A model generated the notes under the pieces. It worked only from the letters and a program-made list of their open reading frames with translations. It ran no database searches and was not told the DNA's origin. Source: Littorina saxatilis (taxonomy: Eukaryota; Mollusca; Gastropoda; Littorinimorpha; Littorinidae). Taken from it: DNA of 64,000 nt. This document shows positions 1-11,327 of this stretch, piece after piece. Location of the stretch: contig NC_090254.1 in the NCBI RefSeq assembly GCF_037325665.1, positions 41,906,917 through 41,970,916 of the forward strand, given 5' to 3'. A program made the translations under genes and the position numbers. How positions within the stretch are numbered: the first letter of the stretch is position 1; every line of letters starts with the position of its first letter.

Positions 1-139
1 AATTTATATCACAGGTTGCCGAGAAGATTTTGGGTTTATCAACAAAGCTTTAGTGGCTGCAAAAAAATATCTATATACTGGTAAAAACGCCAGCTTCACA
101 TAAAGTTCAGACTGTTCCTGATAAAGTCTTTTTTTTCCC

Positions 140-247
140 CTAGTTGACACGTTCACAGACTTTCATGAACTCCACAACGTTGCGAGAGAAGTCGTCATCC
201 AAATTGTTCTCACTGGCAACAACCGCCTTGCGTCCAAACTCCTTTGC
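140..247 (-). CDS. ZMYND12: ZMYND12 exon 8 (last coding exon)
   Basis: Starts in phase 0 after a CAG acceptor (ctg at 248-250). It encodes AKEFGRKAVVASENN and then LDDDFSRNVVEFMKVCERVN, followed by TAG at 142-140. It matches the C-terminal helix of the family. Confidence 0.9.
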   Translation of the reverse strand, partial: AKEFGRKAVVASENNLDDDFSRNVVEFMKVCERVN

Positions 248-917
248 CTGAAAACAAGAACAGACGAGTTTAAAGTTTACTCCAACAAATGCTGAACATT
301 ACTGCTGCCACCACACAAGTATTTCTATATCATGGATAAAATTGATTGAGGACCTGCATAACCTCCAGGTTATGGAGCACTGTACACATCTTAACTACAT
401 TGTACTTCTAATCAAAGCTCTGTGTGTGTGTGTGTGCGTGTATGCATGTGTGTGTGTGTGTGAATGCATGTGTGTGTGTGTGTGAATGCATGTGGGTGTG
501 TGAATGCATGTGGGTGTGTGAATGCATGTGGGTGTGTGAATGCATGTGTGTGTGTGAATGCATGTGCGTGTATGCATGTGTGTGTGTGTGTGTGTGAATG
601 CATGTGTGTGTGTGTGTGTGTGTGAATGCATGTGCGTGTATGCATGTGTGTGTGTGTGTGTGAAATTGAATGCGTGTGTGTGTGTGAATGCAGGTGTGTG
701 TGTGCACCAATTTTGTCTGCATGAAACTCTGAAAGAACTCGTTTGTGCTTGTCAAGGAAGGCAAAATGCAATTCAGCTGATCCATGGAACATGACCACAA
801 AATCATGCAAGAAGTTTCTACTCTAAGTGATGTAATTCACTTTTTAGTCAGCAGAGCTCACACATGCACACACACACAGGGGATCAGGATGATACAAGTT
901 CACAATACATGCAGACA

Positions 918-963
<46 letters not shown>

Positions 964-1296
964 GGATCAGGATGATACAAGTTCACAATACATGCAGACA
1001 AACACACACCCTTACACACTCACACACACTCACACACACACACAAACACACACAGGGGATCAGGATGATACAAGTTCACAATACATGCAGACAGACACAC
1101 ACCCTTACACACTCACACACACTCACACACACTCACACACACACACAAACACACACACACACACAACACCAACACACACACACACACAACACACACACAC
1201 ACCCACACACACACACAACACACACACACACACACACACACACAGAGGGGATCATGATGATACAAGTTCACAATACATGCAGACAGACACACACCC

Positions 1297-1376
<80 letters not shown>

Positions 1377-3287
1377 GGATCAGGATGATACAAGTTCACA
1401 ATACATGCAGACAGACACACACCCTTACACACTCACACACACACACACAAACACACACACAAACACACACACACACACAAACACACACAAATACACACAC
1501 AGACAGGGAATCAGCATGGTACAAATTCACGACTATACATGTGATATGAACTGATGATGATGTCATAGTGATGATGTCATTACCATCTTGATGTCATGAA
1601 GGACAAAGTAGAGCATGGCCAGAGCGTGACACACAGACACCAGGTCCTGGGACCGCTTGCTGGGCTGTTGCTCTCGCATGTCGCAGATAGAATTCAGGAC
1701 CTGAATGGCCTCGGCCTCCTGCGCCTCGTCTGAAATCACCAACAGGAGTTGACGGAGATATTTCATTGCTACACTTGTGAAAAGGTACCATCCTTGAAGA
1801 TAATTTTAAAATAACAAATGTTATATGAAGTCTTATATCGCGCGCGTATCTCCAGACTCGGACTCAAGGCGCAGGGATCTATTTATGGCAATTTTCACTG
1901 CACCGTAACATTATCATTATTTTACTTGGGGAGGGGTGATATGGCAGCAAATGGGCTGGGGGTAACAGGTACATTAATGTTAGCAGAGCCTAGGGTGAGG
2001 GGGGAGGGGTGTAGGGGGTGGTAGGGAAGGGGGGCAGGGAGATGCGTCCAGGCAATCCATTCAACAAAGAATGAGTTTCATTGCTTTCAAGGAGGGTCCA
2101 TGTGGCTGTGTAGGTCTCCTGGTGGGGGTCTCGGGGGGCAACGACCCCAAAACCTGAAGCATTTTGGCCTTGTAAATATGAATTTAACCCCCTCTGGGGA
2201 AAGATAAATTATGCATGTAAAGAAAAACACTATTTTGTCCCTCTCACCCGGGTTAAAGTGTTTTTTGTTTTTTGTTTGCTTTTGTCAAAATGCACAAAAT
2301 CGCAGAGGTTTGCCGGCATTGCCTGCTGTCTGTGCTCCTGGCATTGTGCTTGCCTTTGATTTTGTTACCGAACTAATTGTACACCTTTGCAACTGATCGT
2401 AAGTGCGCAGAGATTTTACAATCAACTGGCTTTTTAACACCAACAAAACACTGTTCATCAATTTCTTTTGTTTGTGTGATGTTCCCCCTCCTAGCAGATG
2501 ACAACACAATTTCATCTACAGTGGAACCCCCCTCTTAAGACCTATAATAATAGGAACAAGAGGCGAAGCCATCAAGGCTCACGTAAGAAATCGACAAACA
2601 GTAACACAAACTCAATCACTCCGTCACACATACACACCCACACACACAGTAAGCTTAGGTGAAACTGTGCAAGAAAGCGAGACACTAGATCTAGATCTGT
2701 CTGTCTGCATGTAGCCTACTTACAGGGACACGACTGCCAACTAGTCTCGGCCCGCTCAAAATAATAATGACCGAGACTTTCAGCACTTCCTTAGCGCAGA
2801 GATCTCTGCTTAGCATGACGTCTAACCCTCTTACGTCATAATGTGACGTCAATGTAATGTGACGTCTTCAAATGTTAGAGTTTCTACCACAGACATACAC
2901 ACGCACGCACGCACGCACATACGCACATACGCACAGACAGACAAAGTTACGATCGCATAGGCTACACTTACGTGAGCCAAAAATCAGATCTTCAAAAGGA
3001 GGAAGTCTTAAAATGGGGGTAAATTTACTGCGGTCATGAATTAGAATAGAAAGTCTCAGAAAAAAGTGTCTTAAAAGGGAGGACGTCTTAAATTGGGAGG
3101 TTTTGAAAGAGGGGTTCCACTGTACCTACATAAAAGGTAACTCACCTAGGCCCTCCTCTTCTTCCACCTCTTGCTCAACGGCACCTGGTCCCACACCCTT
3201 GGGAGGTTCTGGCGTCCGTGTTCGAGACCTGACAATGCGATCAAGATGGCTGTGCCAGATCTCTGTGACCTGAAAAAGTGCAAAGAA

Positions 3288-3343
<56 letters not shown>

Positions 3344-6300
3344 CTACAACAGCTAGCTTACCGTCGTTGTCCTGGAATTTTGGCGTAATTCGATTCTTGG
3401 CGATTTTGATGTTTTTGATGTTTTTGAGACTTGGTAAATCATTATTCATGAGAAAAAATTGTATTCTCTAAAATATTATGGACAATACATGATTTAACAT
3501 TCTTTTATCCTTCTTATCCATACCAGGTACAAATATGAACACTATTTCATGATAAAAACAAGAGGCGAAGCCTTCAAGGCTCACGTAAGAAATAGACAAA
3601 CAGTAACACAAACTCACTACACGAAGCTTCGCAAAGTCTTAATACCAAAAACCCGCAGCTACGGCGTGGTACTTTGACCCCAACATCGCTTCTCAAGTTT
3701 TGACATGCGAAGCTTCGCCGTAGCTCGCAACGAAGTTGGTTTTTTTTGTAAGAAGAGTGCTTTTCGATTCAAGATGGACGACGAAATCAGACTCAATACC
3801 ATAGTGAAGAATGCATTTATCGACTTTGGTTGACCCAAAGTACAAGAACTAACCTCCTACCTGTATTATTTCATAATGCGATGCATTGACATGTCGAATG
3901 AAACTCGAAATCCCAGCGCTCACGCCAACTGGTCCCGGCCGTGCTCAGTCAACGAAATAGAACACATACAATTAACTTACGTCATCATCAAGTACGTAAA
4001 GTACAATTTGTGACGTAAAGTACTCAGAAAGAAGCACACCACGCGCTGGTCGAGACTACGTGCAAGCGCTTTCTGACTAATACGATTTGAGACGCCAAGA
4101 CATGAAAAGAAAAAGATAACTCTTGCCTTCCAACTAGTCTCGGCCCGCTCAAAACCGAGACTTTCAGTAATTCCTTCGCGTGACGTCTAACCCTCTTACG
4201 CCATAATGTGACGTCTTCAAATGACGAAATGTTAAAGTTTCTACCACAGACATACACACGCACAAACACACACACACACACACACACGCACACACACACG
4301 CACAAACGCACAGACAGACAAAGTTACGATCGCATAGGCTACACTTACGTGAGCCAATAATCAGCTTTGGCCTTCTGCCGAAAAGCTGTCCAAACTGAGT
4401 AACGCCAAAATTCCGTGATGACGTTGTTACATAATTCCGTGAGGTCATGCGCATGAAGGAGAACTGAGAAAGACAAACGAATAGCTTTTTTTTCTCTTCA
4501 TGTTTCTAATACTGCTGATGACAATTAATTCTGGAGAGTTTCTGTGCAACTCGTTTGTAAAAAAAATAGTCTGCTGTTGCTATTGTATCAATAAGCAACC
4601 TGCACAGTTGCAAGCTGGAACACACGCACACACACACACGCCTCAACATCCAATTAAGACTGATTCATTGAAGCAGATTCAAATCAACGATGTTACAAAT
4701 AACACCAACCTGTCTGTAGAGGGAATCAGCGACGTCTCGCTTGCCTTGACGGAAAAAGACGTTGGCCATGTGAAAGTATCCGCCAGACGTACCGATATCA
4801 TCAGGGCCGTACTCTTCAGAGGCATGGTAGATCTGATGGAAACAGAACAAAATGTTCAGACAATGTGCACCTTCTTCTTCTTCTTCTGCGTTCGTGGGCT
4901 GAAACTCCCAATGTGCACCAAAAGGTTTCTTCTTCTCTCTCTCTCTCCCTCTCTCTTTCTTGCTTAATCTCTCTCCCTCTCTCTTTCTTGCTATCTCTCC
5001 CCCTCTCTCTTTCTTGCTATCTCTCCCCCCTCTCTCTTTCTTGCTATCTCTCTCCGAGGGCTGGATGTAAAAAAGCAGACCACTGCTTAATCTATTAAAT
5101 AAAGAACTGTCATTGTCATTGTCACCTTCTCTCTTTCTTGCTACCTCTCTCTTTCTTTCTATCTCTCTCCATCTCTCTTTCTTGCTATCTCTCTCCCTCT
5201 CTCTTTCTTGCTATCTCGCTTCTATGAGCTGGCCCCACCATACCTAAATGCATTCTTGACTAAAGCTTCCGAGCGTTATGTGTCAAACAAATCTATATAT
5301 ATATTACCAAGGACTCGTATAGATCTATACAAAACTAGCTTTGCTTTTGTGGGACCTTCACTGTGGAACTCTCTTCCTTCGAATGTACAAACGTGCCGTT
5401 CATTGAACGCATTCAAAACCTCCCTCAGGAAACACATACTGAGGTCTTCATAAGTTACGCTGCCGGTATTGTAGCTAGCTTTGTTAATTATAATTATTTT
5501 ATTACTCTGAAATATTGACTGCTGCATGCCTACATAATGCTAAATCTACCTGTCTTGGTAGGCTCACTGTGTGCTTGTTGAATGGCACTTAGTTGTGTGT
5601 ATATTATTATTAGTATTATATGTGTTCCTCCTTGTGCGTCTGCGTGTGAGTGCGCAAATGTGATTGCGTAATTAATGTTCCATTCTGTAATTGCTTTATT
5701 GATGTTCCATTCATGTATTTTCTACTACTTTTCTCATTTATTATTACTGTATGCTTGATGTTTCTATGATTCTAGTCGGGCGCACGCGTGAATATGTGTT
5801 TGTGTGAATGTAAAGGGCACATTGTAAGATTAAGCCTATGGCCTAAAATGTCTACCCTTTATGTGAATAAAATGTTCTAAGTCTAAGTCTAAGTCTAAGT
5901 CTCCCTCTCTCTCTCTCTTAATTGCTATCACTTTCCCTCTCTCTTTCTTGCTATTTCTCTCCCTCTCTCTTTCTTGCTATCTCTTTCCCTCTCTCTTTCT
6001 TGCTATCTCTCCCCCTCTCTCTTTCTTGCTATCTCTCCCTCTCTCTCTCTTAATTGCTATCACTTTCCCTCTCTCTCTCTCTTTCTTGCTATCTCTCTTC
6101 CTCTCTCTTTCTTGCTATCTCTCTCCCTCTCTCTTTCTTGCTATCTCTCTCCCTCTCTCTCTCTTAATTGCTATTACTTTCCCTCTCTCTCTCTCTTCAG
6201 TCTTGCTATCACTTTCCCTCTCTCTCTCTTTGCCCCCTCCTTCTCTTTACGGGCCCACTCCCCTCCTCTCTGATGAAATAGAAAACCCTTGAAAACTTCT

Positions 6301-9300
6301 CAAAATAAGTACAGTGAAATAATTCTGCTGCGAATTTGGTCAGAAAGAAATCTCTGTTTCACAGAGAAAAATGTGCACTCAATGTTACTGACAAGCTGGC
6401 TCCCAATGATCCTCCACTTCTCATGATTTCTAAGCTTTATTCTAATTTACTATCACACAATCAGATGCATGCAAACACACACTCAATAACATTGATAACT
6501 GAAAGTGTCTATGTTCTTCTTCTTTTTCGCTCATGGGCTGAAACTCCCATGTTCACTCATTTATTTTGCACAAGTGGATTTTTACGTGTATGACCATTTT
6601 TTTCCCGCCATTCAGGCAGCATACGCCGATTTCTGGGGAAGTCTATGTTCTGATATAAGTGATAAGGTCTCTGACAGTTTGCACAAGTGTCAGTGTTAAT
6701 GTGATAAAGTCTGATCTGAAAAGTCTCACATCATCAGCCAGTTGCCTCAAGGCCTCAGGAAAGTCGCTCCTAGCGGCGTGGAGCAGTCCCAGGTTTCGGT
6801 GCAGACGTGACTTGATAGCGGCCGACACGTTGGGCGTCTTGAGGACCGTCCACTCTGCCTGCGCTAGGTATTCCTCTGCCTGGGACAGTCTGCCCATCCC
6901 TGTGTGAGAAGCGGTAACAAAATGACAAATGAAGAATGGATAAAACTCACAAGCCCACATAGGAGCAAACACACATGTACAGTACCCGGCAAAAGAGACG
7001 CAACTCATTCGCGCCCACTGTTCCAAGGGATTTTTTGTCATTTTTAAATTGTCGTAAAATATGAACCAGATAAGGTACATAAAAAAGGAAGACAGATTCG
7101 ACTGGCTGTACGTAGTGCATATCATTTAATCTTTTTCCTTTTTTACCTTTTTATAAACTGTGTTAAACAGGGTAGGGGTCAAGAGAGTCGTGACTGCAGG
7201 CGAACATGTCACTTAGACACGATACAAAATTTGTAAAAATGCATATTTTTCAACTAGGTAAAGATAGCTGTTGAGAAAATTCATCTCTTAACATGATCGT
7301 TTTAATTAAATAATTCGCCAAAGCGTAACATAATTACAACAAGAACAAGAAGGGCAAAGCCCATACGACTCACATGTTTGACCTTGACCTTTACATGACC
7401 TTGACCTTCAGGGTCAAGGTCAAATAACTAAACCTAGCAATGACATCATACACTAAGAACTGCTTTACACATTTTTCCTACCAAAATACATGTGACCTTG
7501 ACCCAAGGTCAAGGCATCCAAGGTCATGCAACACAAAGCTGTTAATTCAAGACATAGGAAGTACAATGGTGCTTATTGGCTCTTTCTACCATGAGATATG
7601 GTCACTTTTAGTGGTTCACTACCTTATTTTGGTCACATTTCATAAGGGTCAAAGTGACCTTGACCTTGATCATATGTGACCAAATGTGTCTCATGATAAA
7701 AGCATAACATGTGCCCCACATAATTTTTAAGTTTGAAACAGTTATCTTCCATAGTTCAGGGTCAAGGTCACTTCAAAATATGTATACAATCCAACTTTGA
7801 AGAGCTCCTGTGACCTTGACCTTGAAGCAAGGTAAACCAAACTGGTATCAAAAGATGGGGCTTACTTTGCCCTATATATCATATATAGGTGAGGTATTCA
7901 ATCTCAAAAACTTCAGAGAAAATGTGAAAAATGTGAAAAATAGCTGTTTTTTAGACAACATTTATGGCCCCTGCGACCTTGACCTTGAAGCAAGGTCAAG
8001 ATGCTATGTATGTTTTTTGGGGCCTTGTCATCATACACCATCTTGCCAAATTTGGTACTGATAGACTGAATAGTGTCCAAGAAATATCCAACGTTAAAGT
8101 TTTCCGGACGGCCGGACGGACGACTCGGGTGAGTACATAGACTCACTTTTGCTTCGCATGTGAGTCAAAAATGATACTTACCAATACTGGCCTCTCCCAG
8201 GATGAGATAGGACGGCACCAGCTCAATGCTGGCAATGCCGTAAACGTCGATGGCAAAACGCAACGACTGCATGGCGGCTGGAACGGCCTGTTCATGTTTG
8301 CCTTCAAAGAGAAGTTTCTGCCCTGTTGTGCGTGTCAGGTCGATCATGTGGCTCTGATGAATAATGAACACAAAGGAAGCTTTCAAAAAGGTGCATATTG
8401 AAGTCCTTTTGCTGTAGAATTTCAAAACTATGCAGGAACAAGAAAAGCAAATGCTTATACGACTAACAATTCATAAGGTATTAAAGTGGAACCTCCCTTT
8501 TAAGCACCCCCCATGAAGGCTCTTAAGACCCTGTTTTCTCAGATTTTCTGTTCCTCTATCAAAACAAAAATTCTGCTTTTGTTTCATTTATATTTTAGAT
8601 TGAAACCAGATTAAAGAAAAATCAGCAAAAATCGGAATTATTATTTAATTCTTATCCGGCTTAGATCAAACATACATATACAATTGTACTTGTATATACT
8701 GCTGCAACGCTTGAGGTTTTTTAAAAACCTGTTCACCGGTCTTGATAAAAAACAACAAGCTGCTGTGCTTGGGTTTAGCAAAGGCAGCTTGGGTCCCCTT
8801 CCAGTATTCTTCTTCTTCTTCTTTCATGAGCTGGAACTCCCATGTTCACTCATGTTTTTGCATGAGTGGGTTTTTACGTGTATGACTGTTATTACCCCGC
8901 CATTTAGGCAGCATACGTCGATTTCGGGTATTTTCATGTTTCTATAACCCACCAAAACATGGATTACAGGATCTTTTCCGTGCGTACTTGTTCCTGTGCT
9001 TGCGTGTACACATGAAGGGGGATAAGGCACTAGCATGTCTGCATATAAGTTGACCTGGTAGATCGGAAAAATCTCCACCCTTAACCCACCAGGCTGCCGC
9101 AGCCGGGATTCAATTAGGAGGCCGATATGCGATGTCTTACTGCGCCTGTCATCCCCTTCCAGTATGAATCCAATCTGGACTTGAAGCATATATTATATAG
9201 AGGTTACAACACGAGTGTTTTTTTTATATGGCTTGTATTTTAGTCAAGACCCAGCGGATGAATATCAAGGGACTCACGAGCCTCTGGCGAGTGAGTCCCT

Positions 9301-11235
9301 TTGATATTCCCGCTGGGTAGCCGCCGACGAAGTCGTCAAGGCGACAGCCGTCATCGCCGCTTGTGAAGAGGGGAAGTCTTGGAGGGGGAAACGCTTGCCA
9401 CTGGGGTCGTGAAGCAACCTCGACCGCCATCTTGGATAGGTCCTAGAGTCCCACCTACACTGCCTTCTGATATAAAAAATGCGGTGTCTCTACTTCCTAA
9501 ATCTCTGTCAACAACGCCAAGATGTGAGAGGGTGAAGTAGATCTGTATCTGTATCTGTGGGTTACGTCGCTAGCATCCAGATTGCTGGCTTTGGCGCGAC
9601 GGGTGGGTGTGCGCAGTGACGTTGTTTATCGGCGGCTGGTAGTCAGCGCCGCCTTGGCGGGGAACACTCAGGCAGGAAGCATTAAATAGAAAACGCCAAG
9701 TCAGGGGTTGTAGTAACGTGACTTTATTTCAACGATACCAGAAGTCAGTGTAGTGAACGCAACCCTTCCTTGCCGACCTCAACACATGTGCACAAAGCGA
9801 TCAAAAGTGGATCTCACAACAACACACGTCCTCTCTCTCGCGCGCCTCTCAGAGTTCTCTTTCACACCCTAGCATGTGCATATATAATCAAACTTTAGCT
9901 AGAGTCACAAACATCCAATCAAAATCCTAGTAACTATTAGCAACACAACATTCTAAGATAATAAGCCATTTCATTGGTTAAAGACAAGAAGAAGGAGGGG
10001 GGGGGTAAGGTATTAAGACCTTCCAACCGCAGCTGACATGCTTCTCTGTATCAAATTCAAAGGGATTCACACCCTCTTAACGAGGCTTTGATCTGAGCGC
10101 ATCAAACATTACCACACGCACGTGTTATCGGCGGCTACCCCGGATCGGTCATAACAGTTACACATCTGACCCACCTGCCAGCTGAGCTGGTATTCGGTCC
10201 ACCCGATCCGACAAAGGAATTAACACCTACTTGAAAACCACTGCTACATGTAGCTAGCCGAGGAATACAGAGACAGACAGGCCGCCATATGACGTAACAA
10301 CACCTGCAGGCTCCCCGGCTCTCCTCTCTTTCTATATAGGAGAGCGGCTTAAGTTCAAAGGATCAAAGACTAGTCAGAACATGGACACAGACGCCTAAGC
10401 ATGCTTAGGATCTACCGGTGACTGGACATGTGCATCTCAACATTTAACTTAGAACAGATATAATGGCATTACACAAAACATAAAGCGATCGGCAACATGA
10501 ACTACAAACACTAGACTGGACAATGACATAACGTCACTCTATATTGGTGACAGGTCACCCTGTCACATATCCATGATCCAATACTGGCAATAGTAGGATT
10601 CAATGCATTGAAGATCAAAATGACTACTAGTTATGAGGAGTTTTCCGTCAGCACAATTTAACTCTCAAGCCTCCAGTGTTCTGTTCCATCTTCACTTCTC
10701 TCCATATCATTCAGTCAACAAGTTATAGATACTGTTATAAAATGGGACGCGGAAAAATAGATCACTCCAGCAGAATTCGTAAGTTGTGTCCCCGGATTTT
10801 GATTCGCGCAAAAAGTCCCACCCCTGATATATATATCAGAGTTTCAATTACAGAAGAACTTAGCTTCTTGTTTGACAAATCCACGCGTGAAATGTATTTC
10901 TCACCTTCTGTTTGAGAAATTCACCTTCCCTATTTTGTCGTTCCTCCTCTGATGGTAGGAATGGAACAGGCTGGCGCAGTATGGTGAGAGTCTGACATAT
11001 TTTTTCATGGATGCCCAACCAGTCAGCACGCTGGTGCTCCACACAACTAAAAACATAACAAAAAGAAGCACATTTCAGAATGTTCAAATAGCTACAATCC
11101 TTAGCCTGTGAAGAGCATGAAACTAAAAATTTTGTTTGAGACCAATATCTAAAGATGATTTTTCTTATGTTCTGGATCAGCAAAAAGTTTTTTTAAAAAA
11201 GTGTGTGTGTGTGTGTGTGTGCGTGTGCGTGCGCA

Positions 11236-11327
<92 letters not shown>

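Larger units (their letters stand above)
4921..6235. repeat. Pyrimidine-rich minisatellite (CTCTCTTTCTTGCTAT units), interrupted by LINE ends
   Basis: Units of about 25 bp (CTCTCTCCCTCTCTCTTTCTTGCTAT) run from 4921 to 5217 and resume from 5902 to 6235. They are split by LINE-derived sequence at 5056-5126 and 5216-5905. Confidence 0.85.

Noticed and set aside
864-1540. CRISPR-like array
   Set aside because: The 'repeats' are separated by CA tracts of unequal length rather than unique spacers, and the context is a eukaryotic intron.
395-1549. Long open frames coding for His-Thr or Cys-Val repeats on both strands
   Set aside because: They are translations of CA/GT microsatellites, open in several frames at once, with no other coding sign.
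4500-4967. 155-codon plus-strand frame
   Set aside because: It runs antisense across ZMYND12 exon 5 and through repeats; the minus-strand exon explains the openness.
5208-5453. Host gene exon at the LAPPYLNAF frame
   Set aside because: The C-terminal pattern, 3' tail repeats and truncated 5' side mark it as a LINE end.
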